Source of the DNA: Variovorax dokdonensis
Lineage (GTDB): Bacteria > Pseudomonadota > Gammaproteobacteria > Burkholderiales > Burkholderiaceae_C
Assembly (NCBI RefSeq): GCF_030316895.1
Contig: NZ_JASZYV010000001.1
Location: forward strand, 1,798,001-1,862,000
Direction of reading: 5' to 3'
DNA: 64,000 nucleotides
Shown: piece by piece, positions 51,368 through 59,819 of the stretch
Position numbering within the stretch: the first letter of the stretch is position 1
Layout: every line of letters starts with the position of its first letter
Notes under the pieces: model-generated
The model's database searches: none
What the model was told of the DNA's origin: nothing
Seen by the model: the letters and a program-made list of their open reading frames with translations, nothing else
Position numbers and translations under genes: made by a program

Positions 51368-51931
51368 ATGCCGCCCATCCTGATCGTCCCCGGACTGCGC
51401 GACCACGTCACGGCGCACTGGCAGACATTGCTGGAGGCCCGGCTGCGCGATGCGGGGCGCGCCGTGCGATCCGTTCGCCCGATGGGCCGCTCGGACCTGG
51501 ACTGCGCGGCACGGCTCGAAGCCATCGAACGCGAGGCGGCCCGCATCGGCCAGCCGCCGATCATCGTGGCGCACAGCGCGGGCTGTCTGATGGTCGCGCA
51601 CTGGGCGCGCCGGACCCGCCTGGCCGTGTTCGGCGCACTGTTGGCCGCGCCGCCGGATTTCGAGCAGCTGATGCCCGCGGGCTATCCCACCATGGCGCGT
51701 CTGGAGGCAAACGGCTGGCTGCCGGTGCCGCGCAGCCGACTGCCGTTCGCCAGCATCGTGGCCGCCAGCCGTGACGACCCGCTGGCCCGCTACGAGCGCG
51801 TGGTCGCGTTGGCCGAGGCGTGGGGCAGCCGACTCGTCGACCTGGGCGCGGTCGGCCACCTCAACCCCGCTTCCGGTTTCGGCCCATGGCCCCGGGCGGA
51901 ATCGTTCATCGCCGAGCTGGCAGCCGGCTGA
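51368..51931 (+). CDS. RBBP9/YdeN-type alpha/beta hydrolase
   Basis: A 187-residue small serine hydrolase. The start LIVPGLRDHVTAHWQTLLEA is the RBBP9/YdeN hallmark. IIVAHSAGCLMVAHW near residues 66-80 carries the nucleophile Ser in HSAG, a conserved Asp lies in SRDDP, and the catalytic His sits in GAVGHLNPASG near residue 168. It may release an ester or lactone intermediate in this pathway. Start ATG 51368, 20 bases after the BKACE stop. Confidence 0.87.
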   Translation: MPPILIVPGLRDHVTAHWQTLLEARLRDAGRAVRSVRPMGRSDLDCAARLEAIEREAARIGQPPIIVAHSAGCLMVAHWARRTRLAVFGALLAAPPDFEQLMPAGYPTMARLEANGWLPVPRSRLPFASIVAASRDDPLARYERVVALAEAWGSRLVDLGAVGHLNPASGFGPWPRAESFIAELAAG

Positions 51932-51975
51932 GGCGCGGCGCGCCGCGCCCGCCAACCAAGACAAGGAGACACATC

Positions 51976-52947
51976 ATGGCCAAGGCCATTCGCATTCATG
52001 AGACCGGCGGACCCGAAGTGCTGCGGCTGGAAAGCATCGAGGTCGGCGAGCCCGGCCCGGGCCAGGCGCGTGTGCGCCACACCTACATCGCCGTCAACTT
52101 CATCGACATCTACTTTCGCACCGGGCGCTATCCACTGCCGCTGCCCAATGGCATCGGCTCCGATGCGGTGGGCGTGGTGGAGGCCGTGGGCCCCGGCGTG
52201 AAGGACATCCGCGTGGGCGATCGCGTGGGCTACCTGATCGGCCCCCAGGGCGCATATGCGCAGGTGCGGGTGATGCCGGCCGAGGTGCTCATTCCACTGC
52301 CCGACGGTGTTTCGGACCGCACGGCCGCCACGCTGATGATGAAGGGCATGACGGCGCAGTACCTGTTCCGTCAGGTCTATCCGCTCAAGGGCGGCGAAAC
52401 CATCCTCTATCACGCGGCGGCCGGGGGCGTGGGCCTCATCGCCTGCCAATGGGCGCGCGCGCTGGGCGTGACGATGATCGGCACCGTCAGCACCGACGAA
52501 AAGGCCGCCATCGCCAAGGCCAACGGCTGCACCCACACCATCGTGACCTCGCGCGAGAACATCGCCCAGCGGGTGCGCGAGATCACCGACGGCAAGGGCG
52601 TGCCGGTCGTCTACGACTCGGTGGGCAAGGACACGCTGGAAGCCTCGCTCGACAGTCTGCAACCGCGCGGCGTGCTGGTGAGCAACGGCACCAGCTCGGG
52701 CCCCGTGGTCATCGACACCATGACCCTGGCCGTGAAGGGCTCGATCTGGGTCACGCGGCCGGCGATGGTGCACTACATCACGCCGCGCTCGCACATGCTC
52801 GCCATGGCCGATGAGCTGTTCGGCCACGTCGAGGCCGGCCGCATCGTGAGCGAACCGAAGCAGAGCTTTGCGCTGGCCGATGCGGGCGAGGCGCATCGCG
52901 CGCTCGAATCGCGCGCCACCACCGGCGCGACGGTGCTGGTGCCCTGA
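51976..52947 (+). CDS. NADPH:quinone oxidoreductase (QOR, zeta-crystallin-like)
   Basis: A 323-residue medium-chain reductase without the zinc ligands of alcohol dehydrogenases. KAIRIHETGGPEVLRLESIE is the standard QOR start, and YHAAAGGVGLIACQWARALG is the nucleotide-binding loop. It follows an AAGGAGA ribosome site. It would reduce a quinone or an alpha,beta-unsaturated carbonyl with NADPH, so it may handle an enone intermediate here. Confidence 0.9.
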   Translation: MAKAIRIHETGGPEVLRLESIEVGEPGPGQARVRHTYIAVNFIDIYFRTGRYPLPLPNGIGSDAVGVVEAVGPGVKDIRVGDRVGYLIGPQGAYAQVRVMPAEVLIPLPDGVSDRTAATLMMKGMTAQYLFRQVYPLKGGETILYHAAAGGVGLIACQWARALGVTMIGTVSTDEKAAIAKANGCTHTIVTSRENIAQRVREITDGKGVPVVYDSVGKDTLEASLDSLQPRGVLVSNGTSSGPVVIDTMTLAVKGSIWVTRPAMVHYITPRSHMLAMADELFGHVEAGRIVSEPKQSFALADAGEAHRALESRATTGATVLVP

Positions 52948-52959
52948 GCGGAGGCCATC

Positions 52960-54318
52960 ATGGACTTGCACGCACAGGGCGCCAGGCCCCAGGCGGACGG
53001 CTACCTCGCCGGCCCGCGCCAGGCCTGGTTCGCCTTCGCCATGACCATCGCACTGATGATGGTCGACTACATCGACCGGCAGGTGATCGTTTCCCTTTTC
53101 CCGCACCTCAAGCAGGACTGGGGACTGTCCGACAAGCAGCTCGGCGCGCTCGTCTCGGCGGTCTCGGTGACGGTGGCGCTGGGCGCGATTCCGGTGGCGC
53201 TCGTTGCCGACCGGTTCAGCCGCGTCAAGAGCATCGTGGTGATGGCGACCGTGTGGAGTCTGGCCAGCATCTCCTGCATGTTCACGCGCAACTACAGCCA
53301 ACTGCTGGCGGCGCGCGCGCTGGTCGGCCTGGGTGAGGCAGGCTACGGCTCGGTGGGCGCGGCGCTGATCGCCAGCCACTTTCCCGCGCGCATGCGCGGG
53401 GCGCTGATGGCCGCCTTCTTTGCCTGTGCTTCGGTCGGCTCGGTGCTGGGCGTCATGCTGGGCGGGCTGATCGCGGCGCGCTGGGGCTGGCAGGCCGCCT
53501 TTGGCATCGTCGGAGTTCCGGGGCTGGTGTTGGCGCTCTTGTACTGGAAGGTGCGCGACTACCGCACGGTGGCGCTCAACCCCCGACTCGAGCGCGCCAC
53601 GTCAAGCACCCGCGGGGCCGCTGGCGCCATCGTGCGGCGGCTGATGCGCTGTCGCACGCTGTTGTGGCTGTGCCTGGCCGCTCCGGCGCAACTGATCCTG
53701 GTGTCGGCCGTCTGGGCCTGGCTGCCGAGCTACCTCAACCGCCTGCATGGCCTGGCGCCCGACCAGGCGGCAGTGCGCGCATCGCTGGTGGTGCTGTGCG
53801 GCGCCTTGGGCAGCGTCGCGTGGGGGGCTCTGGCCGATCGGGCCGGCCGGACGCGTCCGCGCGCCAAGCTGCACCTGACCGCATTCGTGTGCGTGGCCTC
53901 GTCGGCGGTGCTGGCGATGGCCTTCGGCGCGCAGCACCTTGGCGTGGTGCTCACCAAGCCGATGCAGTTCGCGCTTTTCGCCGTGGGGGGCTTTCTCATG
54001 ACCTGCAGCGTGGGCGTGGTGGCGGCGGCGGTCATCGATGTGGTGCACCCCGGCATCCGGGCCACCGGCGCATCGGTGATGTCGCTGTTCCAGAACCTGC
54101 TGGGGCTGGCTGCCGGGCCCTTCATCGCCGGGCTTCTGTCCGACGCCTGGAGCCTGGAACACGCCCTGACGGTGATGCCCGTGTTCGGCTTGCTGGCAGC
54201 CGCCGGCTTCATGGCCGCCAGCCGCAACTACGAGGCCGACCTCCAGCTGGCCAGCCAAACCGATGCCATCGGCGAGCACGCCGCCGGCACCGGCGAAGCG
54301 CAGGGCATGCCTGCATGA
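52960..54318 (+). CDS. MFS transporter
   Basis: A 452-residue major-facilitator protein with 12 predicted helices. The MVDYIDRQVIVSLFPHLKQD segment after helix 1 and the RFSRVKSIVVMATVWSLAS loop between helices 2 and 3 are typical of the spinster-like/ACS groups of organic-anion carriers. It sits mid-operon, 12 bases after the quinone oxidoreductase, so it probably imports the pathway substrate or exports a product. The ligand is not readable. Confidence 0.88.
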   Translation: MDLHAQGARPQADGYLAGPRQAWFAFAMTIALMMVDYIDRQVIVSLFPHLKQDWGLSDKQLGALVSAVSVTVALGAIPVALVADRFSRVKSIVVMATVWSLASISCMFTRNYSQLLAARALVGLGEAGYGSVGAALIASHFPARMRGALMAAFFACASVGSVLGVMLGGLIAARWGWQAAFGIVGVPGLVLALLYWKVRDYRTVALNPRLERATSSTRGAAGAIVRRLMRCRTLLWLCLAAPAQLILVSAVWAWLPSYLNRLHGLAPDQAAVRASLVVLCGALGSVAWGALADRAGRTRPRAKLHLTAFVCVASSAVLAMAFGAQHLGVVLTKPMQFALFAVGGFLMTCSVGVVAAAVIDVVHPGIRATGASVMSLFQNLLGLAAGPFIAGLLSDAWSLEHALTVMPVFGLLAAAGFMAASRNYEADLQLASQTDAIGEHAAGTGEAQGMPA

Positions 54319-54349
54319 CCCGCACCTCAACGACCTACGGAACACTTTC

Positions 54350-55978
54350 ATGAACGGATTGATGATGGATCAGCCGCTGCTGATCTCCTCCCTGCTCACC
54401 CATGCGGAGCGCCATCACGGCGACCAGTTGATCGTCTCGCGGCGCGTGGAGGGCGACATCCACCGCTACACCTTCCGTGAACTGGCCGAGCGCTCGCGCC
54501 GGCTTGCCAATGCGCTGGCCGCGCAAGGCATCGGGCAGGGCGACCGCGTCGCCACGCTGGCCTGGAACGGCTACCGCCACATGGAGCTCTACTACGCGGT
54601 GTCGGGCTCCGGCGCCGTGCTGCACACGCTCAACCCGCGCCTGCATCCCGACCAGGTGACCTGGATCGCGGACCATGCGGAAGATCAGGTGCTGTTCTTC
54701 GATCTGAGCTTCCTGCCGCTGATCGAGGCCGTGGCCGCGCGCGTGAAGACCATCCGCGCCTTCGTCGTGATGACGGACCGCGAGCACATGCCCAAGGCAA
54801 GCAAGGTGCCGGGCCTGTTGTGCTACGAAGACCTGATCGATGCGCATTCGTCGCAGTTCCAGTGGCCGGTGTTCGACGAACGCGCTGCATCGTCGCTGTG
54901 CTACACCTCCGGCACCACCGGCAATCCGAAGGGCGCGCTCTACAGTCACCGCTCCACGCTGCTGCACACCTACGCCGCGGCGTTGCCGGATGCACTCGAC
55001 TGCTCGGCCAAAGACGTCATCCTGCCGGTGGTGCCGATGTTCCACGTCAACGCCTGGGGCTTGCCGTACGTCGCCTGCATGGTGGGCGCCAAGCTGGTTT
55101 TTCCCGGGCCTTGGCTGGACGGCAAGTCGCTGTACGAGCTGTTCGAGTCCGAATGCGTCACGCTGTCGGCCGGCGTGCCCACCGTGTGGCAAGGGCTGCT
55201 GGCACATGTGGAAGGCAATGGCCTGGGCTTTCGCACGATGCGCCGGACCATCATCGGCGGCTCGGCCTGCCCGCCGGCGATGATGCGCGCCTTCCAGCAG
55301 CGCTACGACGTGCAGGTGCTGCATGCCTGGGGGATGACCGAGCTCAGCCCGGTGGGCACGGTGTGCACGCTCAAGCCGCAGCACCTCGCGCTGGACGATG
55401 AAGCACGCATGGCCATCCAGTCCAAGCAGGGCCGTTCGGTCTTCGGCGTGGACATGAAGATCGTCGGACCCGATGGCGCCGAGTTGCCGCACGATGGCAA
55501 GACCGCGGGCGAGCTGATGGTGCGCGGCCCATGGGTCATCTCGGGCTACTTCAAGGGCGAGGGTGCGGGACCGCTGGTCGATGGCTGGTTCCCCACCGGC
55601 GACGTCTCGACCATCGATGCCGACGGCTTCATGCAGATCACCGATCGAAGCAAGGATGTGATCAAGTCGGGTGGCGAATGGATCGGCTCGATCGACCTGG
55701 AGAACATCGCCATGGCGCATCCCGCCGTGGAGCTGGCCGCGTGCATCGCGGCGCGCCACCCCAAGTGGGACGAACGGCCGCTGCTGGTGGTGGTGAGAAA
55801 GCCGGGCCAGTCGCTGACGCGCGAAGAGCTGATCGGCTTCTACGAAGGGCGCATCGCGCGCTGGTGGACGCCGGACGACGTGGTGTTCGTCGATCGCATT
55901 CCCCTTGGCGCAACGGGCAAGGTGCAGAAGAACCTGCTGCGCGAAGCCTACGGCGACCATCTGCTGGCCGAGGTCTGA
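54350..55978 (+). CDS. Acyl-CoA ligase, long-chain/methylthiopropionate type
   Basis: A 542-residue ANL-family ligase. [19 protein letters not shown] is the phosphate loop, [14 protein letters not shown] the second motif, and [20 protein letters not shown] with [16 protein letters not shown] covers the hinge. [13 protein letters not shown] contains the catalytic lysine. This subgroup is often annotated as fatty-acid or 3-methylthiopropionyl-CoA ligase; the natural acid is unknown. It follows the MFS gene by 31 bases and would feed CoA esters to the BKACE step or to beta-oxidation. Confidence 0.9.
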   Translation: MNGLMMDQPLLISSLLTHAERHHGDQLIVSRRVEGDIHRYTFRELAERSRRLANALAAQGIGQGDRVATLAWNGYRHMELYYAVSGSGAVLHTLNPRLHPDQVTWIADHAEDQVLFFDLSFLPLIEAVAARVKTIRAFVVMTDREHMPKASKVPGLLCYEDLIDAHSSQFQWPVFDERAASSLCYTSGTTGNPKGALYSHRSTLLHTYAAALPDALDCSAKDVILPVVPMFHVNAWGLPYVACMVGAKLVFPGPWLDGKSLYELFESECVTLSAGVPTVWQGLLAHVEGNGLGFRTMRRTIIGGSACPPAMMRAFQQRYDVQVLHAWGMTELSPVGTVCTLKPQHLALDDEARMAIQSKQGRSVFGVDMKIVGPDGAELPHDGKTAGELMVRGPWVISGYFKGEGAGPLVDGWFPTGDVSTIDADGFMQITDRSKDVIKSGGEWIGSIDLENIAMAHPAVELAACIAARHPKWDERPLLVVVRKPGQSLTREELIGFYEGRIARWWTPDDVVFVDRIPLGATGKVQKNLLREAYGDHLLAEV

Positions 55979-55985
55979 GGGCGCC

Positions 55986-56996
55986 ATGGCAACGCTGTCG
56001 ATCTCGGCCTGGCCTGCACTGGGCCGCAGCCTGTTCCCGGGCGTGCTGGCCTGCGCCGTCGTGGCGGCGGCCTCTACCTTCCTGTCCCAGCACTACGGCG
56101 CGCCGGTGATGCTGTTCGCGCTGATCCTTGGGTTGGCGATGAACTTCCTCTCGCAAGACGGACCGTGCAAGTCAGGCATCGAGTTCACCGCCCGGCAGGT
56201 GCTGCGCTGGGGCGTGGCGCTGCTGGGCTTGCGCATCACTGCGGGCCAGATCGCGGAACTGGGTTGGCACCCGGTCGCGCTGGTGGTGGTGTCGGTGATC
56301 CTGACCATCGGCGTGTCGATGCTGGTGGCGCGGATCATGGGCTTCCAGACCTTGTTCGGGCTGCTGAGCGGAGGCGCCACGGCGATCTGCGGCGCGTCGG
56401 CCGCGATGGCCCTGGCAGCCGCATTGCCGGCGCATCCGCAGAAGGAGCGCGCCACGCTGTTCACTGTCGTGGGCGTGTCGGCCTTGTCCACGCTGGCCAT
56501 GATCGTCTACCCGATGATCGCGCGAGCCTTGGGCCTGGGCGAACATGCGGCAGGCATCTTCCTGGGCGCCACCATCCACGACGTGGCCCAGGTGGTGGGG
56601 GCCGGCTACGGCATGTCGAAGGAAACCGGCGACGTCGCCACCTTCGTGAAGCTGATGCGCGTCGGCATGTTGCTGCCGGTGATCGTGTTCGCGGTGCTGT
56701 GTTCGCGCGCCGCCGGCCAGCAGGCAGGGCAGGCGCGCCCGCCGCTGTTGCCTTGGTTTGCCGTGGCATTTGCGCTGCTCGTGGCTGTCAACAGCACTGG
56801 CTGGGTGCCACACGCGCTGGCCGAGGCGGGCGGCGATGTCTCGCGCTGGTGCCTGGTCGCGGCCATTGCCGCCATCGGCATGAAGACGCAGCTTCGCGAC
56901 CTGGCGAGCGTGGGGCTGAAGCCGGTGCTGCTCATGGTTGGCGAAACCGCATTTCTCGCCATACTGGCCCTTGCGTTGCTGCATTGGGCATCCTGA
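55986..56996 (+). CDS. YeiH-family putative sulfate exporter
   Basis: A 336-residue inner-membrane protein with about ten helices, of the YeiH/Cons_hypoth698 family. APVMLFALILGLAMNFLSQD near the start, GGATAICGASAAMALAAALP in the middle, and GIFLGATIHDVAQVVGAGYG are diagnostic. Members occur in sulfonate and taurine clusters, where they are proposed to export sulfite or sulfate. Its presence beside a TauD-type enzyme is the best hint that the operon degrades an organosulfur compound. Confidence 0.88.
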   Translation: MATLSISAWPALGRSLFPGVLACAVVAAASTFLSQHYGAPVMLFALILGLAMNFLSQDGPCKSGIEFTARQVLRWGVALLGLRITAGQIAELGWHPVALVVVSVILTIGVSMLVARIMGFQTLFGLLSGGATAICGASAAMALAAALPAHPQKERATLFTVVGVSALSTLAMIVYPMIARALGLGEHAAGIFLGATIHDVAQVVGAGYGMSKETGDVATFVKLMRVGMLLPVIVFAVLCSRAAGQQAGQARPPLLPWFAVAFALLVAVNSTGWVPHALAEAGGDVSRWCLVAAIAAIGMKTQLRDLASVGLKPVLLMVGETAFLAILALALLHWAS

Positions 56997-57012
56997 AAAA
57001 AGAGAGAACGAC

Positions 57013-58020
57013 ATGCAAGCAAGTCAACAGAGACGACGCATTCTTCAACTGGCGGGCCTGGCCGGTCTCGGCTGCCTGGGGCCGGCGATGTTCGGCGCGG
57101 CCCATGCGCAGACGGCGCCCAAGTGGCCCCAAAAGACAGTGCGCGTGATCGTCGCCGGCCCGGCCGGCGGCACGGCCGACATCGTGGCACGCCTGTTTGC
57201 CGACGCGTTGGCCAAGCAGAGCGGCCAGCCGGTGGTGGTCGACCCCAAGCCGGGGGCGGGTGGGGTGCTTGCGGTCAGCGACCTGAGCCAGTCGCCGCAT
57301 GATGGCTACACCTTGCTGGTGGGCGTGAATTCGCTGGTGAGCGAGATCCCGCACGTCATGAAGCTCAAGAACGACATGTTCAAGGAGATCGAGCCCGTGG
57401 CCGAGCTGGGACATGGCGGCTTGGTGATGGTGGGCGCGCCCACGGTGCCGGCGAAGACCTTCGCGCAGTTGTTGGAATGGGTCAAGCGGCAACCCGGCGC
57501 GGTGAGCTATGCCTCGTACAGCGCGGGCACCATGTCCCATGTGCTGGGCCTGCAATTGAACAAGGCCGCCGGCCTGGACATGACGCACGTGGGCTACAAG
57601 GGGTCGACCCCGGCGCTGACGGACGTGATGGGCGGCCACGTGCCGCTGATGTTCGACGGCATGCCGACATCGCTGCCGCTCATCAAGTCCGGAAAGATCA
57701 AGGCCTTTGCCGTGAGCACGCCGCAGCGCTCGCCGCTGTTGCCAGACGTGCCGACCTTTGCCGAACTGGGCTACCCGACGCTCACTGCGCAGTCGTGGAT
57801 GGGCCTGTGGACCAAGCCCGACGTGCCTGCACCCATCAAGGCCGCGCAGCGCGATGCGGTGCGCAAGGCGCTGGCCCAGCCGGGCTTGCGCGAGCGGCTG
57901 CTCGACAGCGGCCTGGAGCTGGGTGAAGAGCGCAGCCCGCAGGCGTTGTCGGCTTCGCTGGCCGCCGACTCTCAGCGGGTCGGTCAGGTGCTGCAGTCGG
58001 TCGGCTTCAAGCCGGAGTGA
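57013..58020 (+). CDS. Bug/TctC-family tripartite tricarboxylate transporter receptor
   Basis: A 335-residue periplasmic receptor. The Tat-like signal is QQRRRILQLAGLAGLGCL with cleavage after AHAQ. KTVRVIVAGPAGGTADIVAR and VVVDPKPGAGGVLAVSDLSQ form the usual ligand loops, and YKGSTPALTDVMGGHVPLMF is the second domain signature. It closes the operon, and its last 14 bases overlap the SulP gene on the other strand. No TctAB pair is present. Confidence 0.9.
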   Translation: MQASQQRRRILQLAGLAGLGCLGPAMFGAAHAQTAPKWPQKTVRVIVAGPAGGTADIVARLFADALAKQSGQPVVVDPKPGAGGVLAVSDLSQSPHDGYTLLVGVNSLVSEIPHVMKLKNDMFKEIEPVAELGHGGLVMVGAPTVPAKTFAQLLEWVKRQPGAVSYASYSAGTMSHVLGLQLNKAAGLDMTHVGYKGSTPALTDVMGGHVPLMFDGMPTSLPLIKSGKIKAFAVSTPQRSPLLPDVPTFAELGYPTLTAQSWMGLWTKPDVPAPIKAAQRDAVRKALAQPGLRERLLDSGLELGEERSPQALSASLAADSQRVGQVLQSVGFKPE

Positions 58021-59677
58021 GATACAGCCGCTGATACTGCGCGATGGCTTCGCGGGCGTTGAACAGCATGCGCTCGGGGCCAAGGCGCTGGTCGATGCCC
58101 GCATGGCGCGCCACCTCGAGCACGCTCGGGTTCATGCCGACGAGCCAGACCACGATGCCGGACTCGGTCATCTTCTTCTCGCCTTCGATCAATGCCTGCA
58201 AGGCGGAATACTCGATGTCAGGCACCCGGCTGAGGTCGAGCGCGAGCACCTTTGGCCGGTGCTCGGCGACCAGGGCCTGAAGCCGCTGGCGAACGGCCTG
58301 CACGTTCATGAAGAACAGACGGCCTTCGGGCCGCACGATCAGCAGGCCGTCGAACAGCTCGTCGTCGGGATGGTCGGGAGATAGAGGGCGCAGCACATCG
58401 GTGCCGCGCTTGCGCGCGACCACCGACACGCGAGGGTCTGCCGTCTGGCTGGCCAGCCCGATCATCGACACGATGATGGCCACCACGATCCCCTTGAGCG
58501 TCCCGAACACCAGCACGCCCACGCAGGCCACCAGTGCCCATCGGAACTCCATCGAGCGCACGCCGCGGATGGCACGAAACTCCGCGGGATCGATCAAGCC
58601 CACCGAATAGACGATCACCACGGCCGCCAGCGTGGCGTTGGGCAGCTGGCCGAGCAGCGGCGCCAGCACCAGCATGGTGGCCATCGCCGCGCCTGCGGTG
58701 AAGAGCGACGCCTTCTGCGACCGGCCGCCGGCCGAGCGGACCACCGCGGTCTGCGAAGTTCCGCCGCCCGCCGGCATGGCGCCCAGCAACGCGCCGCCCA
58801 GGTTCGCACAGCCGGTGGCGACCAGCTCGCGGTTGGCGTCGATCGGCGGGTCGGACGCCAGCGCGAAAGCACGCCCGGCTGCGATCGTCTCGGTGAAGCT
58901 CATCAATGCAATGCCGACGGCGCCGGGTGCCAGTTCGGCGACCAGGCTGAGATCCGGCCATGTCGGCCTGGGAATGCCTTGCGGAATCAGCCCGACGGTC
59001 GACACACCCATGCCCTGCAGACCGAAGTACCAGGACGCTGCGATGGCGCCGCCCACCGCGACCAGCGGGGCAGGCGAATGCGGCCAGAGCCGCTCCATGC
59101 CGATCAGCACCACGAAGGTGGCGGCGGCCAGTGCCAGCGTCAGCCACGAAGTCTGGGGCAGGTGTTGCACGATGCTGGCGACATCGAGGAAGAAGCCCTG
59201 CTTGTCGATGTGAATGCCCAGCAGCTTCGGAATCTGGTCGATGACGATCACCAGCCCGATGCCGGCCTTGAAGCCGGTCAGTACCGGCGTGGAAATGAAG
59301 TTCGCGACAAAGCCCAGGCGCAACAGGCGTGCGGCCAGAAGCACCACACCCACCAGCGCCGCGAGCGTGGCGGTCGCGCTGACGAGCCGAGCCGGATCGC
59401 CATCGGGCGCCACCTGAGCAAGCTGAGTGCCGGCAAGGATGGCCAGCGTGGTTGTCGAACTGACGCTGAGCACGCGTGACGAGCCCATGAGGGCATAGAC
59501 CAGCATCGGAACCAGGGCCGTATAGAGGCCCACCGAGACGGGCAACCCTGCCACGGTTGCGTAGGCCATGGCCTTGGGCAGCACGACAGCTGCTGCGGTG
59601 AGGCCTGCCACCGCGTCCACGCGCACGGAAGGCGCGTCCGACGCCTTCGGTGGGGAGTGTGGTGGTGCGTGATTCAT
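58007..59677 (-). CDS. SulP-family anion transporter with STAS domain
   Basis: A 556-residue membrane protein. The N-terminal half holds about 12-14 helices, including GLTAAAVVLPKAMAYATVAG (the SulP opening) and SFTETIAAGRAFALAS. The cytosolic STAS domain occupies about residues 440-550 (GRLFFMNVQAVRQRLQALVA, then VLALDLSRVPDIEYSALQAL). SulP proteins carry sulfate, bicarbonate or organic anions; sulfate import or export would fit the adjacent arylsulfatase and YeiH-type gene. Confidence 0.93.
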   Translation of the reverse strand: MNHAPPHSPPKASDAPSVRVDAVAGLTAAAVVLPKAMAYATVAGLPVSVGLYTALVPMLVYALMGSSRVLSVSSTTTLAILAGTQLAQVAPDGDPARLVSATATLAALVGVVLLAARLLRLGFVANFISTPVLTGFKAGIGLVIVIDQIPKLLGIHIDKQGFFLDVASIVQHLPQTSWLTLALAAATFVVLIGMERLWPHSPAPLVAVGGAIAASWYFGLQGMGVSTVGLIPQGIPRPTWPDLSLVAELAPGAVGIALMSFTETIAAGRAFALASDPPIDANRELVATGCANLGGALLGAMPAGGGTSQTAVVRSAGGRSQKASLFTAGAAMATMLVLAPLLGQLPNATLAAVVIVYSVGLIDPAEFRAIRGVRSMEFRWALVACVGVLVFGTLKGIVVAIIVSMIGLASQTADPRVSVVARKRGTDVLRPLSPDHPDDELFDGLLIVRPEGRLFFMNVQAVRQRLQALVAEHRPKVLALDLSRVPDIEYSALQALIEGEKKMTESGIVVWLVGMNPSVLEVARHAGIDQRLGPERMLFNAREAIAQYQRLYLTPA

Positions 59678-59733
59678 GGGCGCCGCTGCAAGGAGGCACG
59701 GATGCCAAGCTTGCGTGGCGCCGGGGGCGCTGT

Positions 59734-59785
59734 GAATCCGACCAAAGTAGGATTCATGGATTCGGAGCCACGGTGCGCACCGTGG
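59734..59785. repeat. 18-bp perfect palindrome and GAATCC/GGATTC repeats
   Basis: CCACGGTGCGCACCGTGG (59768-59785) is completely self-complementary. Just left of it GAATCC (59734-59739) is answered by GGATTC at 59750-59755 and again at 59758-59763. The region lies between the sulfatase stop and the SulP start, both on the minus strand, so it may be a terminator for the sulfatase or an operator for SulP. Confidence 0.5.
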
Positions 59786-59819
59786 CGAGGAAGCGCCGCG
59801 TGCCGCCTCGGCGGGCGAG

